A DNA stretch of 64,000 nt from Alkalibacillus salilacus. Lineage in GTDB: Bacteria > Bacillota > Bacilli > Bacillales > Alkalibacillaceae. Below are positions 55,790-64,000 of this stretch, piece by piece. Made by a program: the position numbers and the translations under genes. The notes under the pieces were generated by a model. That model was not told where the DNA came from, searched no databases, and saw nothing but the letters and a program-made list of their open reading frames with translations. Numbering within the stretch: position 1 is the stretch's first letter; every line of letters begins with the position of its first letter. Location: assembly GCF_030812915.1 (NCBI RefSeq), contig NZ_JAUSTQ010000005.1, positions 1 through 64,000 on the forward strand. Reading direction: 5' to 3'.

Positions 55790-56401
55790 TCACTCTCTAT
55801 TTTTCATCACCTCTGCTAAGTTCTTAGCTTGTAAATCTTTTTCCTCACTTAGATGATCAATGATGTTTTGATAATCTTTTCTATTTCGATTTTGGCTTAA
55901 TTTATAAGCAGCTTGAACTTCCTGCACTTTAATTTTAAACCCGACAATACCCTTGATTTGCTTCTTCGTTTGTGAAGAAAGATTCTCCCATAGAACTGGA
56001 TCTTCACACTGTTGTTCATATTTTTGTAATAGTAGTTTAAGGTCTTCTTGTAATTCATGTTCATTCATAATACTCGCTGTTCCATATATATGAACAGATT
56101 GATAATTCCATGTGGGTACATCTTCAGACTCATACCAAGAAGAAGAAATATACGCATGAGAACCTTGATACATAATAAGAACGTTTTCATTTTCATCCTC
56201 GAGCGTTCTCCATTGAGGGTTCGCATATGCCATATGACCTGTAATAAAGTAATCATCACCTTGCTTATATAACTCCAAAGGCACATGAGTGGCGATTGGC
56301 TTCCCTTCTTCAGTCGTTATAATGGTTCCAAAAGAGTTCCTCTGAATAAATTCTCTAATATCTTCAAAATCAGTAACTTTAAAATGTTTGGGGATAAACA
56401 T
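55790..56401 (-). CDS. paiB: PaiB-type FMN-binding protein
   Basis: A 203-residue FMN-binding split-barrel protein of the PaiB (YdeP-type transcription regulator) family. Clear are MFIPKHF at the start, the FGTIITTEEGKPIATHVPLEL stretch (about 24-44), TGHMAYANPQWRTL (about 54-67) and ISSSWYESEDVPTWNYQSVHIYG (about 85-107). B. subtilis PaiAB negatively affects sporulation and degradative-enzyme genes. It follows paiA by 23 bp. Confidence 0.9.
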   Translation of the reverse strand: MFIPKHFKVTDFEDIREFIQRNSFGTIITTEEGKPIATHVPLELYKQGDDYFITGHMAYANPQWRTLEDENENVLIMYQGSHAYISSSWYESEDVPTWNYQSVHIYGTASIMNEHELQEDLKLLLQKYEQQCEDPVLWENLSSQTKKQIKGIVGFKIKVQEVQAAYKLSQNRNRKDYQNIIDHLSEEKDLQAKNLAEVMKNRE

Positions 56402-56424
56402 AATAATCTACCTTTCCCAAAAAA

Positions 56425-56952
<528 letters not shown>

Positions 56953-56968
56953 TCACTCCTTTATATAA

Positions 56969-57421
56969 TCAATAATTTCTCTTATTTCCTTTTTTTACAA
57001 GTTCCCAGTCTTTTTCAATATTTCTTCTTACTCTTTGAAGAAAATTGGATATGGTTTCTATTTCACTTTCGGAAAATCCCTCTAATGCAACGCTATTGGA
57101 ATATTCATTTTCTCTTATTATAAATGGATAAACTTTTTCCCCTTTCTCGGTTGGAAAGAGTTTTTTAATTTTTTTATTATGTTGATCTGATTTCTTTTCA
57201 ACAAAGCCGTTTCTTTCTAGATTTTTAATAGCACGAGCTGCTGTTGTTCGATCTACTTTTATCATCTCAGCTAACTTTTCTTGAATGATTCCTGGATTTT
57301 CACATATTCGAACAATGTACAAATATTGTCCTTTTACGAGGTCATATTCTTTAAATTCTATATTACTTATAGAATCTAATGCCCTGGATATCATTCCAAT
57401 TTCACGAAGGATTTCTTTCAT
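56969..57421 (-). CDS. MarR-family transcriptional regulator
   Basis: A 150-residue winged-helix repressor. The DNA-binding part is PGIIQEKLAEMIKVDRTTAARAIKNLERNGFVEKK (about 38-72) with a wing after. It heads the regulator-paiA-paiB operon (25-bp gap). The upstream 100 bp hold two copies of a GTTGCAAATGC-type operator. These probably mediate autoregulation and control of the divergent, now broken, membrane-protein gene. Confidence 0.88.
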   Translation of the reverse strand: MKEILREIGMISRALDSISNIEFKEYDLVKGQYLYIVRICENPGIIQEKLAEMIKVDRTTAARAIKNLERNGFVEKKSDQHNKKIKKLFPTEKGEKVYPFIIRENEYSNSVALEGFSESEIETISNFLQRVRRNIEKDWELVKKGNKRNY

Positions 57422-57440
57422 AATTAACTCCTTTGATTAT

Positions 57441-57514
57441 TTTTTGTTGCAAATGCAACAAAAATTTTTACATACTAAACTTAACTTAAATTTATCGCAT
57501 TTGCAACAAAAATT
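57441..57514. promoter_or_regulatory. Paired operators of the MarR-type regulator
   Basis: Inverted repeat TTTTTGTTGCA-AA-TGCAACAAAAA (57441-57464) and a second copy of the same half, GCATTTGCAACAAAAATT (57497-57514), 50 bp away. They lie between the regulator and a divergent gene. Confidence 0.7.
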
Positions 57515-57535
57515 AAGATACAGAGGAAGAATATA

Positions 57536-57834
57536 ATGAAATATATTTATATATAGTAGGTATATTAATAATAAACCTTGGTAATTCCTTCACTATGCAA
57601 TCTGACCTTGGAACTTCACCTTTCGTTGCGCTTTTGGTAGGACTGTCAATAAATGTGGGACTTACTGTGGGAAGTTGGGAAATTATTATAGCCTTAATAT
57701 TAATATGTTGTAATTCAATTTTAAATAGACAAAGACCAGAATTATTAGGAATGTTAACTGCTTTTATAATGGGAATCAGAATTGATATCTGGCTTTTTTT
57801 AGCTCCTTGTTCAACTAACCTGCCTCTTTAGCAT
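57536..57834 (+). pseudogene. YczE/YitT-like membrane protein gene, frameshifted and truncated
   Basis: After AGAGGAAG, the ATG at 57536 gives only MKYIYI before a stop. The next frame continues with VGILIINLGNSFTMQSDLGT and a second helix ending in GMLTAFIMGIRIDIWL, then stops at 57832-57834. The IQSDLGTSP-like and LTVGSW motifs are those of YczE/YyaS membrane proteins, normally about 200 residues; here only about 100 remain. One frameshift in an AT repeat and loss of the 3' half explain the state. The 230 bp downstream shows nothing recognisable up to the ssrA terminator. Confidence 0.75.
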
Positions 57835-57983
57835 AAGTACATTTCTTCACAAACTTTATGTTTTATTAAATAAATTTTAACTTAATTTTGTATCAAGATA
57901 AAATTCACGTGAAAATTACAACACCTTCACACCCATATTCCTAATAAGACTCCATTTCAAGCATATATTTGCAAAAAATAAAA

Positions 57984-58022
57984 TTAAGCATAAACTTGCC
58001 TATCCGGCAAGATTATGCTTAA
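57984..58022 (-). terminator. Terminator of ssrA
   Basis: A 17-bp stem with one A-A mismatch and a five-base loop, followed by TTTTATTTTTTGC on the minus strand. Confidence 0.85.
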
Positions 58023-58060
58023 AGTCACAGTCATCAAACGTTTTTTTAACCATATGCATA

Positions 58061-58417
58061 TGGAGATGGCGGGACTCGAACCCGCGTCCAGAGACATCGC
58101 CACTCAGGCTTCTACGAGCGTATTCGATTTATTGTCATTCGCCGATTCTTCAGCCAACCGACAGGCTTCCGAATGGCTAGTCTGATTAATCTCTTCTAAA
58201 GACCTCAGACGGTGGCCTTTAGCGTAGCCCGCTTCATTTTGAGACCCTTCAATCTACCACACGGGCGATGGCAGGAAGGATCCTGTAGCCTGCTTTACGC
58301 AGCTACAGCGAAATCGTTTTGTTTGCCAGTTATTATTAACTGAATGACGTTTAACGAGTCGTCACCTCGACTCGCTACCTGAGCTCGATCTATCCCTGTC
58401 GAATCCAAAACATCCCC
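58061..58417 (-). ncRNA. ssrA: tmRNA (SsrA)
   Basis: Rescue RNA for stalled ribosomes. On the minus strand the 5' end GGGGATG pairs with CATCTCC near the 3' end to make the acceptor stem, and the T arm GGACGCGGGTTCGAGTCCCG is clear. The tag frame at 58327..58295 encodes GKQNDFAVAA and a stop. The mature 357-nt RNA ends at the discriminator A; CCA is not encoded in the genome and must be added afterwards. It lies beside smpB, as in B. subtilis. Confidence 0.96.
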
Positions 58418-58457
58418 GATTAAAGATGTTTGGCTATTAACCGAACGCTACAAATTT

Positions 58458-58486
58458 ATTATAACATGAGGGTAGCCATTTGGAAA
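58458..58486 (-). promoter_or_regulatory. Promoter of ssrA
   Basis: TTTCCA (58486..58481), a 17-bp spacer and an extended -10 (TGT TATAAT, TATAAT at 58463..58458), about 40 bp upstream of the mature 5' end. Confidence 0.7.
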
Positions 58487-58502
58487 ACGGTAAGCTTTTC
58501 CA

Positions 58503-58961
58503 CTAATAATCTTTCAACGCACGCTCGACATCACGTTTCATATCCTTTTGTTTCAAGTCTTCACGCTTATCATATTTCTTCTTACCACGACCGACGCCAA
58601 TCAATAATTTAGCTACACCATTTTTAATATACATTTTCAGCGGCACAATCGAATAACCCTTTTGTTGGGTTTCGCCTGACAATTTATTGATTTCTTTACG
58701 GTGCAATAACAATTTACGAGCACGTGTTGGTTCGTGGTTAAATTGATTGCCTTGCTCATACTCTGATATATGCAAATTATGAACGTATAATTCACCTCGC
58801 GACACCCGAGCAAATGAATCTTTTAAATTGACTCTTCCCGCACGAATGGCTTTGATTTCCGTTCCTCTTAGCACAATTCCTGCTTCAAACGTTTCTTCAA
58901 TATGAAAATCATGTCTCGCTTTACGATTTGTAGCAATGGCATTTGAATCTTTTTGCGGCAT
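58503..58961 (-). CDS. smpB: SsrA-binding protein SmpB
   Basis: Binds tmRNA and brings it to stalled ribosomes. The 152 residues show the OB-fold core with [25 protein letters not shown] (about 26-50) and [18 protein letters not shown] (about 124-141), leading to the basic tail that enters the mRNA channel. The start at 58961 follows GAGGAGGG. It is 85 bp upstream of ssrA on the same strand. Confidence 0.96.
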   Translation of the reverse strand: MPQKDSNAIATNRKARHDFHIEETFEAGIVLRGTEIKAIRAGRVNLKDSFARVSRGELYVHNLHISEYEQGNQFNHEPTRARKLLLHRKEINKLSGETQQKGYSIVPLKMYIKNGVAKLLIGVGRGKKKYDKREDLKQKDMKRDVERALKDY

Positions 58962-59164
58962 ATTTACCCTCCTCACTGCAAAAGCTATTTTACCAAAAAG
59001 AAGCGTCCATTTAAACTGTCTTCTCTTGAGCTCAACGGTTTCCTAAAAATCGTCATGATCATTCAAAAATTTTTTCTTTATTTTTAAGTCATTGTAATAG
59101 ACAATTGTTTTTATTTTGTGGCATTCTAACTAATTAGGGAAACGAAAGATATGGAGGTTTTGTT

Positions 59165-60034
59165 ATGATCGACACAATGCAAATAAGACAATTAACCATA
59201 GATGATGAATCGCTTGTTGCCAACATGCAAACAGGGATTGAAGATGACTATGTGGTTCGAGTATTCGAACGTTTAGTGACTCATGATAATCAACGACTAT
59301 ATGGGCTTTTTTCTGAAGGAGAACTCGCTTCCATCGCTGGTTATACAGTCTATCAAGGTCAGTATGGAATGTTAGGCCGCTTAAGAAGTGATCAACGCTT
59401 TCTTGGCAACGGCCATGCAACAAGCATTATTCAATATGTTATTAACGAGTTAGAACAATTAGACCATATCAAATGGATTGGGGCTAACACACAATTACAC
59501 AATTTTGCAGCTAAACGTGTGTTAGAGAAATTAAATTTACCTCAACTTGAGATGTTATATCCAGCCGTTTTGACACAACCTGAACAAATGCCAGAAGCTA
59601 ACGGCGATACATGGAAGGAACTCACTACACTAGATGAAAAACGTCGTTGGATTGATCCGATCAAGCAAGACGACTCGGTGATCTTTCCGTTAGAATCTTA
59701 TTATCCATTTCCAGCAAGTCCAGCTTTATTAACAGATGATTTGCTTGAAAGTTGGACGTTTTTCGAAAATGATGCACAAGATCGTTTCGTTATTGTTAAA
59801 CATGATCAGAAGAAAAATCAATATGCTCACGTCGTCTATTTATGGGATGACTTATTTGAACAACCTGGGTTGATGAAAACATTATATAAAACTTTAAGTA
59901 CGTTTAAGCAACAATATGGAGATGATCTTAACCTTCGTTTTGATATTCCAGAATCAACTCGACAATTAATTCCAAACGACGAAGCATTTACTTTCCAAGA
60001 TCCTTGGATTCTACATGGTTATTGGAAAAAATAA
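59165..60034 (+). CDS. GNAT-family N-acetyltransferase, two-part
   Basis: A 289-residue protein. The N-terminal 140 residues form a GNAT domain, with the acetyl-CoA loop region RSDQRFLGNGHATSIIQYV (about 73-91). The C-terminal half does not resemble a known domain; it ends with FQDPWILHGYWKK. TATGGAGG precedes the ATG. It sits on the opposite strand between rnr and smpB, which are usually neighbours, so it appears to be an inserted gene. The acceptor substrate is unknown. Confidence 0.78.
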   Translation: MIDTMQIRQLTIDDESLVANMQTGIEDDYVVRVFERLVTHDNQRLYGLFSEGELASIAGYTVYQGQYGMLGRLRSDQRFLGNGHATSIIQYVINELEQLDHIKWIGANTQLHNFAAKRVLEKLNLPQLEMLYPAVLTQPEQMPEANGDTWKELTTLDEKRRWIDPIKQDDSVIFPLESYYPFPASPALLTDDLLESWTFFENDAQDRFVIVKHDQKKNQYAHVVYLWDDLFEQPGLMKTLYKTLSTFKQQYGDDLNLRFDIPESTRQLIPNDEAFTFQDPWILHGYWKK

Positions 60035-60060
60035 GAGGCTGCGATTCGCAGCCTCTTATT
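60030..60060. terminator. Bidirectional terminator between the GNAT gene and rnr
   Basis: A 15-bp perfect stem (60030-60044 with 60046-60060, tight loop) overlaps the GNAT stop codon and directly precedes the rnr stop codon. Confidence 0.8.
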
Positions 60061-62220
60061 TTATGCCTTCTTCTTTTTCTTCGGTTTTTTCATTCCTACG
60101 ATTTCAAAATCGACAACACGTTCTTCGATATTCGTACCTATTACTCGGACTTTCAATTCATCACCGATTCGAAAGATATTACCTGTTCGTTCACCAATCA
60201 TCACTTGATGCTGTTGGTCAAAGTTGTAATAGTCATCTGTTAGGTGACTAACATGGACAAGTCCTTCAATCGTATTCGGAAGTTCAACGAATAAACCAAA
60301 GTTCGTGACTGAATTAACGATCCCATCATATTCTTCACCGATTTTGTCGGACATGAATTCAGCTTTCTTGAGATCATCTACTTCACGTTCGGCATCAACT
60401 GCACGGCGCTCCATATCTGAAGTATGACGCGCAATAGCTGGAAGCTCTTCCTTCCACTTAGCCGTTGTATCAGCACTTAAGTCATCTTGAATTAAATAAG
60501 TGCGAATTAAACGGTGAACGATTAAGTCTGGATAACGTCTAATTGGGGACGTGAAGTGTGTATAGAATGACGTTGCCAGCCCAAAGTGACCGACACTTTC
60601 TGCCGCATATTTCGCCTGTTGCATCGAACGTAACATCAGCTTAGAAACAACGAGGTCCTCTTTACTACCTGACACTTGATCCATCACCTGTTGTAGAGCT
60701 TTCGGATGAATATCATCAGCCGTTCCTTTCACTTGGTAACCCAAATTAGAGATAAACTCGAAGAAATGACGTAACTTCTCTGAATCGGGATCTTCGTGAA
60801 TACGGTGGATAAAAGGCACGTCCATCCAATGGAAATGTTCGGCAACCGTTTCATTCGCTACAAGCATGAATTCCTCAATCATGCGTTCAGCTACACCACG
60901 TTCACGTAACACAACATCGGTTGGATGCCCTTCATCGTCAACTTTAATCTCAGCTTCTTTGAAATCAAAATCGATAGCCCCACGGTCCATCCGCTTATGT
61001 CTTAATGTTTGCGCAAGGGATGCCATTGTCTCAAACATTGGGACAAGCGTTTCGTATTCTTTTCGCGTAGCTTCATTACCCGCTAAAATGTCATTAACTT
61101 CGCTATAAGTCATACGAGCTGCAGTTTTAATCACAGCAGGGAAGATCTCATGTTGAACAACTTTACCCGCATCATCAATTTCCATTTCACAGCTTAATGT
61201 TAGGCGGTCAACTTGAGGATTTAATGAACAGATTCCATTTGATAAGCGGTGTGGAATCATCGGAATCACACGATCTGTTAAATAAGCACTCGTACTACGT
61301 TCAAATGCTTCTTTGTCAATTGGTGATCCTTCTTTTACATAATGAGTGACATCGGCAATATAAACGCCTAACAAGTGATTGCCATTGCTTAATTGTTCAA
61401 TCCGCACAGCGTCGTCTAAATCCTTTGCGTCGGCACCATCAATCGTCACAATCTGTTTATCACGTAAGTCACGACGTCCTTTCAGATCATCATCCGCTAT
61501 CGTATCTGGCACATTGTTTGCATGATCAAGTGTTTCTTGATCAAATTCTGCTTTAATTCCATGTTTGTGAATGATAGCTAGAATATCAATACCAGGATCA
61601 TTTTTATGGCCTAAGATTTGTGTAATTTCACCTTCTGCACTTTTTGTTTCTTTAGGGTACTCTTTTATTTTCACGATCACTTTATGGCCATCAACTGCTC
61701 CGTTTTCGTTGCCTTCTTTAATAAAAATATCACCAGGAATTCGCTTATCATCAGCAATCACAAAACCGAATCGTCCATTATCTTGATACGTGCCGACAAT
61801 TGGCTGTTCACTGCGTTCAACAATTCGAATCACAACACCTTCTGGTCGGTTTCCATTAGCTGAATCATTCTCAATTCTAATTAGAACTGTATCCCCATTC
61901 ATCGCTGAATTTAAATCAGATTGATGAATATAAACGTCTGACTGCTCTTCACGATCAGGGATTAGAAAGGCGAATCCTTTCGAGTGCATTTGGATGCGTC
62001 CACGAATTAAGTTCATTTTTTCAGGTAAACCATAACGATCTTTACGGTTTCGAATTAACATGCCTTCTTCTTCTAGTTCATTTAATGCTTTCATCAATGT
62101 TTTGACTTCTTCACTATCCTCTAAATCTAATTCTTCTTGCACCTCTTCAACACTTAATGGTCGTGTTGCCTCTTCTTGAAAAAAGGTATTTAATCTTGGT
62201 TTCATTTCTGCTAATTCCAT
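60061..62220 (-). CDS. rnr: Ribonuclease R
   Basis: A 3'-to-5' exoribonuclease of 719 residues that degrades structured RNA and takes part in tmRNA-linked mRNA decay. An N-terminal winged helix and cold-shock domains are followed by the RNB domain with [17 protein letters not shown] (about 262-278, catalytic aspartates) and [15 protein letters not shown]. The C-terminal S1 domain ([16 protein letters not shown], about 632-647) leads to a lysine-rich tail. The ATG at 62220 is six bases after AGAGGTG. Location upstream of smpB-ssrA fits that role. Confidence 0.96.
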   Translation of the reverse strand: MELAEMKPRLNTFFQEEATRPLSVEEVQEELDLEDSEEVKTLMKALNELEEEGMLIRNRKDRYGLPEKMNLIRGRIQMHSKGFAFLIPDREEQSDVYIHQSDLNSAMNGDTVLIRIENDSANGNRPEGVVIRIVERSEQPIVGTYQDNGRFGFVIADDKRIPGDIFIKEGNENGAVDGHKVIVKIKEYPKETKSAEGEITQILGHKNDPGIDILAIIHKHGIKAEFDQETLDHANNVPDTIADDDLKGRRDLRDKQIVTIDGADAKDLDDAVRIEQLSNGNHLLGVYIADVTHYVKEGSPIDKEAFERSTSAYLTDRVIPMIPHRLSNGICSLNPQVDRLTLSCEMEIDDAGKVVQHEIFPAVIKTAARMTYSEVNDILAGNEATRKEYETLVPMFETMASLAQTLRHKRMDRGAIDFDFKEAEIKVDDEGHPTDVVLRERGVAERMIEEFMLVANETVAEHFHWMDVPFIHRIHEDPDSEKLRHFFEFISNLGYQVKGTADDIHPKALQQVMDQVSGSKEDLVVSKLMLRSMQQAKYAAESVGHFGLATSFYTHFTSPIRRYPDLIVHRLIRTYLIQDDLSADTTAKWKEELPAIARHTSDMERRAVDAEREVDDLKKAEFMSDKIGEEYDGIVNSVTNFGLFVELPNTIEGLVHVSHLTDDYYNFDQQHQVMIGERTGNIFRIGDELKVRVIGTNIEERVVDFEIVGMKKPKKKKKA

Positions 62221-62244
62221 ATTGTTCACCTCTTCATCCGTTTT

Positions 62245-62991
62245 TTATTTCGACCAATCCAGTTGCTCTAAGTAATGGTGAATATCTTCGTGGACTTGTT
62301 CTTTATAATCACTTAAAGTAATGACATGTGGTGCGCCTTCATACCATTTAATATCCTTTTGATCGCAAGAAACATTGTCATAAATATGCTGTGCACTATC
62401 TTGGTTAATCATTTCATCACTACCAGCTTGTAACACAAAAGTAGGCGTATAAATGGTGTCTAAGTCTTGTTCAACTGATTTTATTAATCGACTTAAGGTT
62501 TCAAACGTTTCAGTAGACTGTTCCATCAGTTCATCCACTTCTTGTTCAATCGTTTCCTTATCTTTTTGTTCCAGTTGTTTGTATTCCTTGGCTTTAAATC
62601 GATAGCCAGCAGATAATTCATCCTTATTATCAAAGAATATCGGTGTACATATCGGAATAACTCCTTTAATCGGTTTATTCATTGCTAGTTTGAGTGATAG
62701 AACACCTCCTAGTGATAAACCGGCAACAGCTATTTCTTCATAACCTAATTCTTTCAAATGATCATAAGCTGCTTCTACATCTTCCCACCAATCTGCGGCT
62801 GTTGTTTTAGCTAACTCTTCAGGTGGCTTACCATGACCACGATAAATAGGTGCATGTGATGTATAGCCTTGCTTTTCTAAATAACGGCCTAGCATCCGGA
62901 CATCTGCCGAATGGCCTGTGAATCCATGTAGAAGTAGAACGGCGCGCGGGCCTGCTTCGAATGTAAATGGTTTAGGTTCTTTGATTTTCAT
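62245..62991 (-). CDS. est: Carboxylesterase Est (YvaK-like)
   Basis: A monoacylglycerol-lipase-type esterase of 248 residues. HGFTGHS (about 22-28) gives the oxyanion hole and GLSLGGV (about 92-98) the nucleophile Ser. The acid is the Asp in AGSDEMI (near 193) and the base the His in GAPHVITL (near 223). It closely fits the Geobacillus Est30/YvaK enzyme. It is 24 bp upstream of rnr, so co-transcribed. Confidence 0.92.
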   Translation of the reverse strand: MKIKEPKPFTFEAGPRAVLLLHGFTGHSADVRMLGRYLEKQGYTSHAPIYRGHGKPPEELAKTTAADWWEDVEAAYDHLKELGYEEIAVAGLSLGGVLSLKLAMNKPIKGVIPICTPIFFDNKDELSAGYRFKAKEYKQLEQKDKETIEQEVDELMEQSTETFETLSRLIKSVEQDLDTIYTPTFVLQAGSDEMINQDSAQHIYDNVSCDQKDIKWYEGAPHVITLSDYKEQVHEDIHHYLEQLDWSK

Positions 62992-63069
62992 GTTGGTCTC
63001 CCTTTCTAATCTACTAATTGATACATTTCCCTAATTATGCCACTTTTAATCATCTTATTTGATTAAAAA

Positions 63070-63099
63070 AGAACAGCAAGTTAGATAACTTGCTGTTCT
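63070..63099 (-). terminator. Terminator of secG
   Basis: A perfect 14-bp stem with a GA loop, followed by TTTTTTAATC on the minus strand. Confidence 0.85.
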
Positions 63100-63114
63100 C
63101 CTAATAGGTATTAT

Positions 63115-63348
63115 TTATTGCACGATATAACCAAGTAGGAATGTAACCACCATAAACGATACACCTAAGATGATCGTTAAACGGTGCAGAATCCCTTCCA
63201 TACCACGTGCTTTTTGTTTACCAAATAATTGTTCAGCACCACCAGAAATCGCACCAGACAAACCAGCACTTTTTCCTTGTTGTAAGAGAACAACGGTAAT
63301 TAACGCAATCGTATTAATAAATAATAATGTTGCTAAAACTTCATACAT
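63115..63348 (-). CDS. secG: Preprotein translocase subunit SecG
   Basis: A 77-residue membrane protein of the SecYEG channel with two helices (about 3-22 and 55-75). The conserved cytosolic loop reads [28 protein letters not shown] (in two segments, about 21-48). The start at 63348 is set by AGGAGG upstream. It is found ahead of est and rnr, as in B. subtilis. Confidence 0.94.
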   Translation of the reverse strand: MYEVLATLLFINTIALITVVLLQQGKSAGLSGAISGGAEQLFGKQKARGMEGILHRLTIILGVSFMVVTFLLGYIVQ

Positions 63349-63427
63349 TGCATTGACCTCCTCATGCTTACGCACAAATCCATAAGTTTACTTTAGCACA
63401 AATAAGACGACCAATGCAAGATAGTTT

Positions 63428-64000
63428 TTAGGCATTGGAATTGAGCGATGGTCTGTCATCTTCTTCGTCTAAATCAGGCTCTGTTTCATTAATATACAAG
63501 GCACAAGCTGCATCACCGGTAATATTAACAGCGGTACGTGCCATATCAAGCAAACGGTCAACACCGAGGATGAGTCCAATCGCTTCAACAGGCAAACCAA
63601 CTTGCTCTAATACCATCGCAAGCATAATCAGACCAACACCTGGAACTCCTGCCGTACCAATAGATGCTAAGACCGCGATTAATACAACTGTTAACATTTC
63701 TGTGAGGCTTAAACTTTGTGCATAGACTTGAGCAATAAAGACCGTTGCGACACCTTGCATAATCGCTGTACCGTCCATATTGATTGTCGCACCAACTGGT
63801 TGCACAAACCCACTAACCGATTCTCGTACACCTAAACGTTTCTGTGCGGTTGTCATCGATACTGGCAGTGTCGCACTACTACTGGCTGTACCAAACGCAA
63901 CACTAATCGCTTGGGCAAAGTTTTTTATGAACCAGATAGGACTTTTCTTCGCCAAAAACTTAATGACAGAGCCGTACGTGATGACTGCATGGATTAGTAA
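63428..64000 (-). CDS. Dicarboxylate/amino acid:cation symporter (DAACS), 3' part only
   Basis: The C-terminal 190 residues of a Na+- or H+-coupled glutamate/aspartate or C4-dicarboxylate symporter; the frame is open to the right edge, so the start lies outside. Clear are FGTASSSATLPVSM (the serine-rich HP1 loop), VGATINMDGTAIMQGVATVFIAQ (helix 7 with NMDGT) and GVPGVGLIMLAMVLEQVGLP (HP2), then RTAVNITGDAACALY. The protein ends in an acidic tail. GltP, GltT and DctP types cannot be separated here. Confidence 0.92.
   Translation of the reverse strand, partial: LLIHAVITYGSVIKFLAKKSPIWFIKNFAQAISVAFGTASSSATLPVSMTTAQKRLGVRESVSGFVQPVGATINMDGTAIMQGVATVFIAQVYAQSLSLTEMLTVVLIAVLASIGTAGVPGVGLIMLAMVLEQVGLPVEAIGLILGVDRLLDMARTAVNITGDAACALYINETEPDLDEEDDRPSLNSNA

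Noticed and set aside
57595-57834. A separate 78-residue membrane protein
   Set aside because: Homologous sequence continues upstream in the same frame without a start codon, so the ATG at 57595 is an internal methionine of a broken gene.
58061-58140. A separate tRNA-Ala-like gene
   Set aside because: The T arm and acceptor belong to the tmRNA; there is no anticodon arm, and the 5' acceptor strand lies 350 bases away.

Overview
This 64 kb window comes from a low-GC, endospore-forming Firmicute of the family Bacillaceae. Its gene order follows long stretches of the Bacillus subtilis chromosome (the bioY/yui-yum block, the yutM-dapF-yut block, the lytH-yunBCDE block, the suf operon, metNPQ, the yusE-yusF-gcvH-yusI-fadEAN block, and secG-est-rnr-smpB-ssrA). 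Sporulation genes (lytH, yunB) support this. The genus cannot be fixed from sequence reading alone; acidic proteins, a sodium-coupled NSS transporter and GC-rich dispersed palindromic elements would fit a moderately halophilic or alkaliphilic relative of B. subtilis, but that is inference.

Layout. 0-7.6 kb: deoD, BirA-controlled bioY, pepA, yuiD, yuiC, yuiB, and the redox pair yumB (type II NADH dehydrogenase, behind a Rex-like operator) and yumC. 7.6-10.5 kb: an AT-rich accessory insert holding a cupin protein, an orphan HExxH metallopeptidase, a decayed 3' fragment of yutM and a frameshifted membrane-protein gene. 10.5-17.2 kb: yutM-dapF-yuzB-yuzD, yutI, a D-2-hydroxyacid dehydrogenase with yutF-yutE, small conserved proteins, yutD and lytH. 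17.2-27.4 kb: an NSS transporter, an NhaC-family transporter behind a lysine riboswitch, yunB-yunE, an aromatic-acid-exporter-type protein, a 16-cysteine copper-binding protein and an M29 aminopeptidase. 27.5-28.0 kb: a GC-rich 413-bp repeat element. 28.0-38.7 kb: sufCDSUB, a small unrecognised gene, metNPQ behind two SAM-I riboswitches in series, thioredoxin-like genes, yusF and gcvH. 38.7-46.9 kb: yusI, the fadNAE beta-oxidation operon with an exact FadR operator, proline dehydrogenase, a second compact copy of the GC-rich repeat, copZ and a DUF302 gene. 47-50.2 kb: the Zur-controlled znuACB-zur operon. 50.2-57.8 kb: a SEDS protein, an ABC-F ATPase, an alpha/beta hydrolase, a CmpX-like channel protein, a MarR-paiA-paiB operon and a broken YczE-like gene. 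58-64 kb: ssrA (tmRNA), smpB, a GNAT gene, rnr, est, secG and the 3' part of a DAACS symporter running off the right edge.

How the genes work together. Metal and sulfur handling dominate: sufCDSUB, yutM and yutI build Fe-S clusters, metNPQ imports methionine, znuACB-zur imports zinc, and copZ with the cysteine-rich protein handles copper. Regulation can be read directly in many places: BirA, Rex, Zur, FadR and possibly CcpA operators, a lysine riboswitch and paired SAM riboswitches. No complete insertion sequence, prophage, CRISPR array or conventional defence system was seen. The least explained items are the two GC-rich repeats, the partial yutM duplication around the accessory insert, the two-riboswitch leader of metNPQ and a pair of long palindromes at 55.6-55.7 kb.
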